From Tahibacter sp042701255 (GTDB lineage Bacteria > Pseudomonadota > Gammaproteobacteria > Xanthomonadales > Rhodanobacteraceae): a stretch of 64,000 nucleotides of DNA. Shown here piece after piece: positions 43,062 through 51,961 of the stretch. A program made the position numbers and the translations under genes. Numbering within the stretch: the first letter of the stretch is position 1; each line of letters begins with the position of its first letter. The DNA is taken from positions 310,001-374,000 of the forward strand of contig NZ_CP170554.1 in the NCBI RefSeq assembly GCF_042701255.1. Direction: 5' to 3'. The notes under the pieces were generated by a model. It saw nothing but the letters and a program-made list of their open reading frames with translations, ran no database searches and was not told where the DNA came from.

Positions 43062-43366
43062 GGAGCTCACGGCGGATCAGGGCGGCGCCCAGTGTAGCCG
43101 CTGGCGCCGACGGCCCGGCGCGCGCAAAAAGAAACGGCGGCCCTGTCGGACCGCCGTCTCGTCCCCCATGCACCGTACTGCTACACCCCAGACCGTATGC
43201 CCGGCGTCGGAACCCCATCGCGACGCCACGCTGCCGGGTCGGACGATCCGCGGATCGCGCGTGACCTTCGGCACTCCCTACGGCTGAACGTAGTCAAAAC
43301 GTTAAGACGCGTCAATAAGCAGTGCAGCGAATCGGGCTCGACGGCGGCCGGAAGCGGCCGCCGCCC
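43062..43366. other. Intergenic region between glyS and rmuC
   Basis: About 305 bases hold a terminator-like hairpin (43126-43157), probably for glyS, and the presumed promoter of rmuC. No gene is supported. Confidence 0.5.
43126..43157 (-). terminator. Rho-independent terminator, probably of glyQ-glyS
   Basis: The stem ACGGCGG (43134-43140) with CCGCCGT (43151-43157) extends inward by two further pairs after a mismatch. On the minus strand it is followed by TTTCTTTTTG. It lies about 210 bases after the glyS stop codon. Confidence 0.7.
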
Positions 43367-45509
43367 TCAGCCGGCCGGCTGCAGCAGCGAGACGTCGGCG
43401 ACCTGCAGGAACTGCTGGCGCAGCTCGCGCAGCAGGCGCAGACGGTTCGCGCGCACGGCGGCGTCCTCGGCCATGACCATGACGTCGGTGAAGAACGCAT
43501 CGACCGGTTCGCGCAGCCGGCCGAGCGTGCGCAGCACGGCGACGTAGTCGCGCTGCTGCGCGAGCGGTGCGGTTTCGGCCTGTGCTGCGGCCAGCGCGGC
43601 CTGCAGGCCGGCTTCGGCACCGGATGCGAGCAGGTTCGCGTCGATCGCGCCGGCTTCGACCTCGCCGGCCTGACGCAGGATATTGGCGATGCGCTTATTC
43701 GCGGCGGCCAGTGCTTCGGCCTCGGGCAGCGCGGCGAACGCGGCGACGGCGCGTACGCGGGCGTCGAAGTCGCCGAGATCGGCCGGGTTCAGCGCACGCA
43801 CGGCCTCGAAACGGTCGGCCGCGACGCCGGCGTCGGCGTAGTAGCCGCGCAGGCGGTCGACGATGAATTCCTGCAGCTCGGCCGCGAGCTCGCGCCGGCG
43901 CGCACCGGCATCCAGCACCGGCGCCTTGCCGTCCTTGCTCTTGGGCAGGCCGGCGATGAACGCGGCTTCCGGCAGCTGGGCCAGGGCTTCGGCCAGCAGC
44001 GGCGGCAGCTCCAGCGCGAGACCGCTCTCGATCAAGGTGCGCGCGAGGCCCAGCGCCGCGCGGCGCAGCGCGAACGGATCCTTGTTGCCGCTGGGCTTGA
44101 GGCCGACCGCGAAGATGCCGCAGAGCGTGTCGACGCGCTCGGCGATCGCGAGTACCTGGCCGACCTGGCCGCTCGCGATGCCGTCGCCGGCGAAGCGCGG
44201 GCGATAAGAACTCGTCCACCGCCAGCGCGACTTCGGCGGGTTCGCCGCCGGCCGTCGCGTAGTAGCGGCCCATGACGCCCTGCAGCTCGGGGAATTCGCC
44301 GACCATGCGCGTCATCAGATCGCACTTGGCGAGCGCCGCGGCGCGCGTGGCCTGAGCCGCGTCGACACCGACGCGGTTCGCGATCGTGCGCGCGAGCTCG
44401 CCGACCCGCACGACCTTGTCGAACACCGAACCCAGCGCCTGCTGGTAGGTCACGTTCTTCAGGGTTTCGAGCTGGGCGATCAGCGGCGTCTTGAGGTCTT
44501 CGTCGTAGAAGAAGCGCGCGTCGGCGAAGCGCGGACGGATCACGCGCTCGTAGCCCTTGCGGATCTCGCGCGGATCGCGGCTCTCGATGTTGGCCACGCC
44601 GATGAAATGACGCGTGAGCTTGCCGTTGCCGTCGATGACCGAAACGAACTTCTGGTTCGTCTCCATCGTCATGACCAGCGCTTCCTGCGGCACGCGCAGG
44701 AAATCCTCTTCGAACGCGCAGGCGATCGCGACCGGCCATTCGGTCAGGTTGGCGATCTCGTCGAGCAGCGAATCGCTGAGCTGGGTGCGGCCGCCGGTTT
44801 CGGCCGCGGCACGGCCGATCTCCTCGCGGATGCGCGCACGCCGCTCGGCCGGATCGGCCAGCACGTAGGCGCCGCGCATCGTGGCGAGCCAGCTGTTCGC
44901 GTCAGCGATGGGCACGGACTGGTTGTGATGGAAGCGATGGCCGCGCGATTCGCGGCCGCTGCGCAGGCCCAGCAGCTGTGCGTCGATGACGTGCTCGCCG
45001 TGCAGCACAACGAGCCAGTGCGCCGGACGCACGAAGGTGTAGTCGTGATCGCCCCAGCGCATGGGCTTGGGAATCGGCAGCGCCTTGAGCGCGTCGGTGA
45101 TGACCTCGGGCAGCAGAGCGGCCAGCGGCTGGCCCGGCTGTTCGCTGCGGAACACGTACCAGGCGCCCTTGTCGGTCTCGAGTTTCTGCAGTTGCTCGAC
45201 GGTGGTGCCGCAGGACGCGGCAAAACCGGTCAGCGCCTTGCTCGGCTGGCCGTCGGCGCCGAACGCAGCGTTCGCGGCCGGGCCGCGGCGCTCGATGGTC
45301 TGGTCCGGCTGCGCCGCGGCGACCGCGGGCAGCAGCACGGCCAGGCGTCGCGGCGTGCAGTAGACCGTCGCGGCGGCGGCATCGATCGCGAAGCCGCGCT
45401 TGTTGAGGCCGTCGACGACGCCGTCGGCGAAGGCACGCGCGAGCTCGTCGACGGTGCGGGTCGGCAGCTCTTCGGTGCCGATTTCGATCAGCAGCGCCTG
45501 CTCAGCCAT
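43367..45509 (-). CDS. glyS: Glycyl-tRNA synthetase beta subunit, frameshift in this sequence
   Basis: The beta subunit of the tetrameric glycyl-tRNA synthetase, needed with GlyQ to charge tRNA-Gly. The first frame runs from MAEQALLIEIGTEELPTR to VDEFLSP; the second continues RFAGDGIASGQVGQVLAIAERVDTLCGIFAVGLKP to the DALR-like end. The shift lies in a GGG run at 44199-44201: removing one base restores the expected LSPRFAGDG and a 713-residue protein of normal length. Because the gene is essential and no second copy is seen, I treat it as functional with a likely sequence error. It overlaps glyQ by eight bases, an operon arrangement found widely. Confidence 0.92.
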
Positions 45510-46419
45510 GCGCCTTCTCCTGGCGATTCTTCAGTCCCGGGAAGCCGAGCCTTTCGCGCTGGGCGTAATACGCTTCGGCGACGGCACGGGCCAGGGTGCG
45601 CACGCGCAGGATGTAGCGCTGGCGTTCGGTCACGCTGATCGCGCGGCGCGCATCGAGCAGGTTGAAACTGTGCGAGGCCTTGCAGACCTGTTCGTAGGCC
45701 GGCAGCGGCAGCTGTGCGTCGATGAGCTTCTTCGCTTCGCCTTCGCAGACGTCGAACCAGTGCAGCAGCTCGGCGACGTTGGCGTGTTCGAAGTTGTAGG
45801 CCGACTGTTCGACTTCGTTCTGGTGGAACACGTCGCCATAGGTCACCACGCCGTGCGGCGCGACGGTCCAGACCAGGTCGTAGACGTTGTCGACGTTCTG
45901 CAGATACATGGCCAGGCGTTCGAGGCCGTAGGTGATCTCGCCGGTGACCGGGCGGCATTCGAGGCCGCCGGCCTGCTGGAAATACGTGAACTGCGTCACT
46001 TCCATGCCGTTGAGCCAGACTTCCCAGCCCAGGCCCCAGGCGCCGAGCGTCGGCGATTCCCAGTTGTCCTCGACGAAGCGCAGATCGTGGGTCAGCGGAT
46101 CCAGGCCGAGCGCGCGCAGCGAGCCGATGTACAAGTCCAGAATGTTGTCCGGATTCGGCTTGAGCACGACCTGGTACTGGTAATAGTGCTGCAGGCGGTT
46201 CGGATTCTCGCCGTAGCGGCCGTCGGTGGGACGGCGCGAGGGCTGCACGTAGGCCGCGGCCCAGGGCTCGGGACCGAGCGCGCGCAGGAAGGTCGCCGGA
46301 TGGAAAGTGCCGGCGCCGACTTCGGTGTCGAAGGGCTGGATCAGTATGCAGCCCTGCTCCGCCCAATAGCGGTTCAGGGTCTGGATCACGTCCTGGAACG
46401 TGGGCGTGGGCGTGGTCAT
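45502..46419 (-). CDS. glyQ: Glycyl-tRNA synthetase alpha subunit
   Basis: A 305-residue class II synthetase catalytic subunit. The start MTTPTPTFQDVIQTLNRYWAEQGCILIQPFDTEVGAGTFHPATFLRALGPEPW matches the family exactly in style. Motif segments YVQPSRRPTDGRYGENPNRLQHYYQYQVVLKP and GWEVWLNGMEVTQFTYFQQAGGLECRPVTGEITYGLERLAMYLQ are intact and hold the ATP and glycine sites. It forms an alpha2-beta2 enzyme with GlyS, encoded just downstream and overlapping by eight bases. The ATG at 46419 is well supported by the conserved N-terminus. Confidence 0.97.
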   Translation of the reverse strand: MTTPTPTFQDVIQTLNRYWAEQGCILIQPFDTEVGAGTFHPATFLRALGPEPWAAAYVQPSRRPTDGRYGENPNRLQHYYQYQVVLKPNPDNILDLYIGSLRALGLDPLTHDLRFVEDNWESPTLGAWGLGWEVWLNGMEVTQFTYFQQAGGLECRPVTGEITYGLERLAMYLQNVDNVYDLVWTVAPHGVVTYGDVFHQNEVEQSAYNFEHANVAELLHWFDVCEGEAKKLIDAQLPLPAYEQVCKASHSFNLLDARRAISVTERQRYILRVRTLARAVAEAYYAQRERLGFPGLKNRQEKAHG

Positions 46420-46491
46420 GGGCGGCTCGCGGAAGGCCTACGGCAAAGCGCGCTAGTATAGCCAGCAGTCTGCCGTCCCACAGGAATCGTC

Positions 46492-48330
46492 ATGGCTACC
46501 ATCCCGCAGCGCTCCGTCGCAGCCAATGCACCCGTCACGGCGGCGACACCGGTGCGGCTGGGACTGCATGGAAGACTGGAGCTCGACGAAACCCTGATGG
46601 CCCTGGTCCAGGACGGGCTGCTCACGGCCGACGACGCGCGCCGCGTGCGCGCCGATTCGCGCAGCAGCAAGGACAAGATCGCGCTGCATCCGCTGGTGCT
46701 CGTGGCCAACGCCAAGGCCATGGACCAGCGCAATCCGGAAAAGCCGCTGAGCCTCGAGGTGCTGGTGCAGTGGCTGGCCGGCAAGGCCGAATTGCCGTAC
46801 CTGCGCATCGACCCGATGAAGATCGACGTCGCCGCGGTGACCCAGGTCATCTCGCACCAGTACGCGACGCGCTATCGCATCCTGCCGGTCGCCGTCGCGC
46901 CGGACAAGGTCACGATCGCCTCGGCCGAACCGTTCGACACGCGCTGGGTCAACGACCTTTCGCACATCCTGCGGCGCGAGATCGTGCGTGTGGTGTCCAG
47001 CCCACTGGACGTGAATCGCTATCTGACCGAGTTCTTCGGCGTGCAGCGCTCGATCCAGCGCGCCAAGGACGCCAAGGCCGATTCCGCCTACGACCCGTCG
47101 AAGCTGCTGAACTTCGAGCAGCTGCTGGAGCTCGGCAAGTCCGGCGACATCGGCGCCGACGATCGCCACGTCGTACACATCGTCGACTGGCTGCTGCAGT
47201 ACGCGCTGGACCAGCGCGCTTCGGACATCCATCTGGAGCCGCGACGCGACGCCGGCAATATCCGTTTCCGCATCGACGGCAACATGATCAAGGTGTTCGA
47301 GTTCCCGCCGCCGGTCATGACCGCGGTGACGGCGCGCATCAAGATCCTCGGCCGCATGGATCTCGCCGAAAAGCGCCGGCCGCAGGACGGCCGCATCAAG
47401 ACGCGCTCGCCGGGCGGCCGCGAGGTGGAACTGCGACTGTCGACGATGCCGACGGCGTTCGGCGAGAAGATCGTCATGCGCATCTTCGATCCGGACATCG
47501 TCGTCAAGGAATTCCGCCAGATCGGCTTTTCCACCGACGAGGAAAACCTCTGGCGCTCGATGGTCGAGCGGCCGCACGGAATCGTGCTCGTGACCGGACC
47601 GACCGGCTCGGGCAAGACGACCACGCTGTATTCGACGCTCAAGCATCTGGCGACGCCGGACCTCAACGTCTGCACGGTGGAAGACCCGATTGAAATGGTC
47701 AGCCCCGAATTCAACCAGATGCAGGTGCAGCCGGCGATCGACCTGGATTTCGCCGCAGGCGTGCGCACCTTGCTGCGCCAGGATCCCGACATCATCATGA
47801 TCGGCGAAATCCGCGATCTGGAAACCGCGCAGATGGCGGTGCAGGCCGCGCTGACCGGCCATCTCGTGCTGTCGACCCTGCATACCAACGATGCGCCGAC
47901 CGCGGTCACGCGACTGCTCGATCTCGGCGTGCCGCACTACCTGATCCAGTCGACCCTGACCGGCGTCGTCGCGCAGCGCCTGATCCGCACCTTGTGCCCG
48001 CACTGCAAGACCGCGCTGCCCATCGATCCGCGCGCCTGGGATGCATTGACGCATCGCTGGAACCTCGCACTGCCGGAGCGCACGCAGGGCTCGGTCGGCT
48101 GCCTCGAATGCCGCAATACCGGCTTCCTCGGCCGCACCGGCATCTACGAGATGCTGCGCATCACGCCGAAGATGCGGCAACTGATCCAGGCCGATACGGA
48201 CCTGGTCAAGTTCAGCGAAGCGGCGCTCTCCGACGGCATGCGCCCGCTGCGCATCTCGGCCGCGGCGCAGGTCGCGCGCGGCGTGACGACGGTGGCCGAA
48301 GTCATGACCGTGCTGCCGCCGGTCGAATAA
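46492..48330 (+). CDS. GspE/PilB-type secretion ATPase
   Basis: A 612-residue type II/IV secretion ATPase. An N-terminal GspE-N-like domain (about residues 75-185) leads to the ATPase core: Walker A GPTGSGKTTTLYSTL (about 369-383), Asp box and Walker B DPDIIMIGEIRDLETAQMAVQAALTGHLVLSTLHTNDA. A tetracysteine zinc site follows, CPHC and CLEC (about 502-541), typical of GspE/PilB. These enzymes drive pilus or pseudopilus assembly from the cytoplasmic face. No pilin, PilC or secretin gene is near, so its machine is encoded elsewhere. It is followed four bases later by the amidotransferase gene. Confidence 0.92.
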   Translation: MATIPQRSVAANAPVTAATPVRLGLHGRLELDETLMALVQDGLLTADDARRVRADSRSSKDKIALHPLVLVANAKAMDQRNPEKPLSLEVLVQWLAGKAELPYLRIDPMKIDVAAVTQVISHQYATRYRILPVAVAPDKVTIASAEPFDTRWVNDLSHILRREIVRVVSSPLDVNRYLTEFFGVQRSIQRAKDAKADSAYDPSKLLNFEQLLELGKSGDIGADDRHVVHIVDWLLQYALDQRASDIHLEPRRDAGNIRFRIDGNMIKVFEFPPPVMTAVTARIKILGRMDLAEKRRPQDGRIKTRSPGGREVELRLSTMPTAFGEKIVMRIFDPDIVVKEFRQIGFSTDEENLWRSMVERPHGIVLVTGPTGSGKTTTLYSTLKHLATPDLNVCTVEDPIEMVSPEFNQMQVQPAIDLDFAAGVRTLLRQDPDIIMIGEIRDLETAQMAVQAALTGHLVLSTLHTNDAPTAVTRLLDLGVPHYLIQSTLTGVVAQRLIRTLCPHCKTALPIDPRAWDALTHRWNLALPERTQGSVGCLECRNTGFLGRTGIYEMLRITPKMRQLIQADTDLVKFSEAALSDGMRPLRISAAAQVARGVTTVAEVMTVLPPVE

Positions 48331-48333
48331 GCC

Positions 48334-49059
48334 GTGTCGCGCGTTCTCGTCCTGCAGACCGGCACGACCTTGCCGCAGATCGCGGCACGTCACGGCGATT
48401 TCGCGGCCTGGTTCCTGCGCATGGCCGGGCTCTCCCGGCACGACACCGACATCGTCCGCGTCGATCGTGGCGAGGCCTTGCCGAAGCCCGGCCTTCACGC
48501 GGCGATTCTCGTCACCGGTTCGGCCAGCATGGTCACCGAGCGCGAACCCTGGAGCGAACGCAGCGCCGAATGGCTCGCCGCCGTCGTGCGCAGCGCCGCG
48601 GCGCCGGTGCTCGGCGTCTGTTACGGCCATCAATTGCTCGCACATGGCCTCGGCGGCCGCGTCGACTGGAATCCGCGCGGCCGGCAGATCGGCACCAAGC
48701 CACTGCAGACGACCGCTGCAGCGCCGAGCGATCCGTTGTTCGGCAGCGCGATGCCGCAATTCCGCGCACAGACCACGCACCAGCAGTCCGTCGTCGACGC
48801 GCCGGCCGGCGCACAGGTGCTGGCGACATCCGCACTCGATCCGCATCAGGCGCTGCGCTTCGGCGAGCGCGCCTGGGGCCTTCAGTTCCATCCTGAGTTC
48901 AGCGCCGGCGTGATGGCCGGCTATATCCGCGGACGGCGTGAACGGCTGATCGCCGAGGGTCTGGATCCGATCACGCTGCTGCGCGAATGCGGTCCGGCAC
49001 CGGAAGCGCGGCGTCTGCTGCGGCGCTTCGTACGCAAGGCACGCGACGGCGCACTCTGA
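48334..49059 (+). CDS. Class I glutamine amidotransferase-like protein
   Basis: A 241-residue GATase1 domain protein. The nucleophile is the Cys at about residue 96 in VLGVCYGHQLLAHGLGG; the His/Glu pair is in WGLQFHPEFSAGVM (about 183-196). It resembles the free-standing GuaA-like amidotransferases (such as YfeJ-type proteins) that release ammonia from glutamine or cleave gamma-glutamyl compounds. The true acceptor is unknown. The GTG start at 48334 lies four bases after the ATPase stop, so the two genes are likely cotranscribed, though a functional link is not obvious. Confidence 0.87.
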   Translation: MSRVLVLQTGTTLPQIAARHGDFAAWFLRMAGLSRHDTDIVRVDRGEALPKPGLHAAILVTGSASMVTEREPWSERSAEWLAAVVRSAAAPVLGVCYGHQLLAHGLGGRVDWNPRGRQIGTKPLQTTAAAPSDPLFGSAMPQFRAQTTHQQSVVDAPAGAQVLATSALDPHQALRFGERAWGLQFHPEFSAGVMAGYIRGRRERLIAEGLDPITLLRECGPAPEARRLLRRFVRKARDGAL

Positions 49060-49361
49060 GCAAGGGCCTCCATCGACTTTCGTCGATGCGACCAACCCTG
49101 CCGAAAGTCATATCGGGATCCTGCGATTCCGCAACCGCGGCATCAGCGCCTGATGCGTCGCCCGGCGTTTCCGGCGCGAATTGTTTCGGCGATCGTCTTC
49201 ACGATTAACCCCTGCCGAAGGTCATGCCTGAGGGCAAATCCAAACTCTGTTGGGTAATTACCCGCAAATTATCGGAGCCGAAAATGCAAACGCCGCGCTA
49301 GGCGCGGCGTTTTGGATGCGCTTGCAAACGGCGCAATGCCGTTGGCGAAATCGATGCGCGA
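49060..49361. other. Intergenic region with a bidirectional terminator
   Basis: About 300 bases between convergent genes. It contains the terminator hairpin at 49288-49312 and no supported gene. Two copies of a short sequence like CCCTGCCGAAAGTCAT (49098-49113) and CCCTGCCGAAGGTCAT (49210-49225) occur 112 bases apart, each preceded by CAACC/TAACC. Confidence 0.5.
49288..49312. terminator. Bidirectional Rho-independent terminator
   Basis: A perfect 11-bp stem (AAACGCCGCGC, 49288-49298, with 49302-49312) and a three-base loop, with TTTT on the plus side and A-rich sequence before it. It sits between the convergent amidotransferase and RHH-like genes and can serve both. Confidence 0.8.
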
Positions 49362-49580
49362 TTACTTGCGGCTCTTCGTGCCCTTGCGCAGACCAGCGAG
49401 CGGATCCGGCAGCTTCAGACCGCCGAGATAATCGTTGATCGCTTCGTTCGTCACGTCGTAGAGCGGACGGCCCATCACCGCGGCGGCTGCCTTGAGGCTG
49501 TCGCGCATGCGCTTGGAAACGCGCAGGCTAGCGTCGCGGGTATCTTCGTCAACAGCGGCGGCTGCGGCGGACTTTTTCAT
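49362..49580 (-). CDS. Small ribbon-helix-helix-like protein
   Basis: A 72-residue basic protein. The central part DASLRVSKRMRDSLKAAAAVMGRPLYDVTNEAINDYL looks like a ribbon-helix-helix fold (one beta strand followed by two helices), as in Arc/MetJ or antitoxin-type DNA-binding proteins. The ATG at 49580 follows AGGGTGA; a GTG nine bases upstream is possible. A TATACT hexamer on the minus strand (49628-49633) may be its -10 box. No toxin partner gene is adjacent, so a toxin-antitoxin role is not supported. The C-terminus is lysine-rich (LRKGTKSRK). Confidence 0.7.
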   Translation of the reverse strand: MKKSAAAAAVDEDTRDASLRVSKRMRDSLKAAAAVMGRPLYDVTNEAINDYLGGLKLPDPLAGLRKGTKSRK

Positions 49581-49774
49581 GATCTTCACCCTGAGTTAAG
49601 AAGTGCTGCTACGTGTACTGCGGGATTAGTATACGTGGCAGGTCCATGAAAAAAACGCTACATCCCGGACGCACATGTTACGAATTGTAAATCCCCGGTA
49701 ACGATGAGCCGTTGCGGCTCCGAATTCCGCGGCGCCGTCATCGAAGCGCGCCGCGACATGTTTTCCGGGTGATT

Positions 49775-50536
49775 TCAGGCGTCGCGACCCGCCGCGTCGG
49801 CGGGACGATTGGCGACCGCACGCGCCGCGATGATGCCGACTTCGTACAGCAGGCACATCGGGATCGCGAGCAGGATCTGCGAGACCACGTCCGGCGGCGT
49901 CAGTATCGCCGCGACGACGAAAGCGCCGACGATCACGTAGCCGCGGCTTTCGGTCAGCTGCTTGGGCGTGACCCAGCCGAGCGCGACGAGAATGACGACG
50001 GCGACGGGGACTTCGAAGCAGAGCCCAAATGCGAAAAAGATCACTAAGACAAAATCGAGATATTTACTGATGTCCGTCATCATCGCCACGCCCTGCGGCG
50101 TGATCCGGGCGAGGAACGAGAACACCATCGGCAGCACGAGGAAATAGGCGAACGCGCCACCGAGATAGAACAGCAGGACGCTGGACACGAGCAGCGGCAG
50201 ACCCAGGCGTTTCTCGTGGCGGTACAGGCCCGGCGCGACGAAGGCCCAGAGCTGGTACAGCACGACCGGCATCGCGACGACGAGCGCGGTGCAGAACGCG
50301 AGCTTCAACGGCGTGAAGAACGGCGAAGCCACTTCGATCGCAACGAGCTGGCCGCCGGCCGGCAGGTTGCGCAGCAGCGGCTCGGCGAGCCAGGCATAGA
50401 GCTTGTTCGCGAACGGAAGCAGACACAGCAGTACGACACCGACGGCGAGCACGGCCTTGAGCAGGCGTTCGCGCAGTTCGATGAGATGCGAAAAGAACGA
50501 GGCTTCTTCGCCGGGTTCCTGCTCAGCTGCGCTCAT
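49775..50536 (-). CDS. tatC: Sec-independent protein translocase subunit TatC
   Basis: A 253-residue membrane protein with six predicted helices, the core receptor of the twin-arginine translocase that exports folded proteins. The conserved opening SFFSHLIELRERLLKAVLAVG and the periplasmic loop VASPFFTPLKLAFCTALVVAMPVVLYQLWAFVAPGLY are present. FAFGLCFEVPVAVVILVALGWVT and VVAAILTPPDVVSQILLAIPMCLLYEVGI complete the family pattern. The ATG at 50536 is used; it overlaps the end of tatB by 14 bases. The gene order tatA-tatB-tatC on the minus strand is the standard operon. Confidence 0.96.
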   Translation of the reverse strand: MSAAEQEPGEEASFFSHLIELRERLLKAVLAVGVVLLCLLPFANKLYAWLAEPLLRNLPAGGQLVAIEVASPFFTPLKLAFCTALVVAMPVVLYQLWAFVAPGLYRHEKRLGLPLLVSSVLLFYLGGAFAYFLVLPMVFSFLARITPQGVAMMTDISKYLDFVLVIFFAFGLCFEVPVAVVILVALGWVTPKQLTESRGYVIVGAFVVAAILTPPDVVSQILLAIPMCLLYEVGIIAARAVANRPADAAGRDA

Positions 50537-50840
50537 CGAGCTTCCTGCCCATGTCTTCGGTGTTCTCGCGAACCTGATCGGCGGTTTCGCGCAGCTGCTC
50601 GCCCGCGGCACGCAGCTCTTCGCGCGGATCGACCGCCGCGGCCGTGTCGCGCATGTTGCGCTTGAGTTCTTCCGCGGCGAGCTCGCGTTCGACCTCGTTG
50701 CGCAGGCTGGCCCAGCTCGTGCGTGCGCGACGCAGCAGGGCGCCCACGGTGCGCGCGGCGCCCGGCAGACGTTCCGGACCCAGCACGATCAGCGCGACGA
50801 CGCCGATGAGCACGAGCTCGCTGAAGCCGATGTCGAACAT
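50523..50840 (-). CDS. tatB: Sec-independent protein translocase subunit TatB
   Basis: A 105-residue protein with one N-terminal membrane helix (MFDIGFSELVLIGVVALIVLGPERLP, with the Glu and the GPERLP hinge typical of TatB) and an amphipathic helix, then a long charged tail. TatB binds TatC and forms the twin-arginine signal receptor. The start MFDIGFSEL matches the family closely. It lies nine bases after tatA and overlaps tatC. Confidence 0.95.
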   Translation of the reverse strand: MFDIGFSELVLIGVVALIVLGPERLPGAARTVGALLRRARTSWASLRNEVERELAAEELKRNMRDTAAAVDPREELRAAGEQLRETADQVRENTEDMGRKLDERS

Positions 50841-50849
50841 CGCGGCGGA

Positions 50850-51071
50850 CTACTCGGATTTTTCGCGCTTGGGCTCGCTGGCGGCCTTCTCGGCGTCGGG
50901 CGCCGGATCGGCCTTGAGCTTGGGCGCTTCTTCATCGCCCTGCAGGCCCTTCTTGAAATCGCGCATCGCGCTGCCGAGATCACCGCCCATGTTGCGCAGT
51001 CGCTTCGTGCCGAACACGAGCACGACGATCAGCAGAACGATCAACCAATGCCAAAGGCTAAAACTACCCAT
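50850..51071 (-). CDS. tatA: Sec-independent protein translocase subunit TatA
   Basis: A 73-residue protein with a short membrane helix (LWHWLIVLLIVVLVFGTKRLRNMGGDLGSAMRDFKKG), including the FGTKRL hinge and the amphipathic helix typical of TatA/TatE, and a charged tail. TatA multimers make the passage for folded proteins. It is the first gene of tatABC. The genome has exported proteins that may use this system, but no twin-arginine signal was noted in this window. Confidence 0.95.
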   Translation of the reverse strand: MGSFSLWHWLIVLLIVVLVFGTKRLRNMGGDLGSAMRDFKKGLQGDEEAPKLKADPAPDAEKAASEPKREKSE

Positions 51072-51162
51072 TACCCCACTCCTGCAGAGGATTCGCGCCG
51101 CCGGGAGCGGCTGAGCGCGACAGTGTAGCCGCGCCTAGCGATGGGGTCATGAGGTCGCCATG

Positions 51163-51855
51163 CTAGTCGGCCGATTTCGCAGTGTACTCCTCGAGACGGT
51201 CGCGGAAATCGACCACGACTTCCGGCACATTGCCGACGCCGCCTTCGAAAATGCGCCGCGGCGTCACGCCGTCGCCGTAGACGATCTGGTTGGCGTCGTT
51301 GTCGATGGCCAGCACCGAACCGTCGAGCGCGACACCGGCGAACAGGCCGCGTGCGCGCGAGTAGGAATAGATCTCGGCCTTGAGCTGCGCATCGGTCGAC
51401 GCCTGCGCCGAGCGGCCAACCGGACCGGCCGCGACCGAGGCGTCGCCGCCGAGCGTGAACTTGCCGTGGACGATGGAATCGACGCCGCGCTGGCTGCGGA
51501 ACACGAGCACGACGTCGGTCGACTGCACGCCGACCTGGAAGCCGATGCTGCCGCCGGTCATCGTCACGAAGCTCGGATTGGACCAGGTGCCGTCAGGCCC
51601 TTTGACGACGATGAGGCCATGACCGCGACGGCCGCCGACGACAAGGCCGGCCTTGATCACGTCGGGAATGACCGCGATCGCATGCGCTTCGTTGAGCAGG
51701 TTGCTCGGCACGCGGCGGTCGGGCGCCTGCATGATCTCGTCGAGGACGCGAACCGCCTCGCGTGCGCGCTTGAGTTCGGTTTCGCCGGCACTCGCGGCGC
51801 CGATGGTGCACAGGCAGAACAACGTCAGCAGCGCGCGCATCAGGGCTCGGCTCAC
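51163..51855 (-). CDS. SYLF/Ysc84-domain exported protein
   Basis: A 230-residue exported protein. A signal peptide (ALLTLFCLCTIGAASA) precedes a SYLF (DUF500, Ysc84-like) domain: LNEAHAIAVIPDVIKAGLVVGGRRGHGLIVVKG, WSNPSFVTMTGGSIGFQVGVQSTDVVLVF and ARGLFAGVALDGSVLAIDNDAN. This domain binds phosphoinositides in eukaryotes; bacterial members are periplasmic lipid-associated proteins of uncertain role. The start is taken as the GTG at 51855, with GAGG upstream; the ATG at 51840 is an alternative. A single gene between tatA and the surface-protein gene. Confidence 0.85.
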   Translation of the reverse strand: MSRALMRALLTLFCLCTIGAASAGETELKRAREAVRVLDEIMQAPDRRVPSNLLNEAHAIAVIPDVIKAGLVVGGRRGHGLIVVKGPDGTWSNPSFVTMTGGSIGFQVGVQSTDVVLVFRSQRGVDSIVHGKFTLGGDASVAAGPVGRSAQASTDAQLKAEIYSYSRARGLFAGVALDGSVLAIDNDANQIVYGDGVTPRRIFEGGVGNVPEVVVDFRDRLEEYTAKSAD

Positions 51856-51961
51856 GGGAACCTCGTTCGGAAAGGGAGTGGGGTACCGCGTCGGCTGCCG
51901 CGGAACGGCGTCGCGACACTGCGACGCCGGCATGGGTGTCTGCCGCCGCGGGAATCGGCGC

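Noticed and set aside
44195..44205. Programmed ribosomal frameshift in glyS
   Set aside because: No slippery heptamer, stimulatory hairpin or upstream Shine-Dalgarno-like site was found at the break, and similar breaks occur in unrelated genes of this window.
49362..49580. Toxin-antitoxin system at the RHH-like gene
   Set aside because: An antitoxin-like fold is plausible, but there is no small toxin gene next to it on either side.
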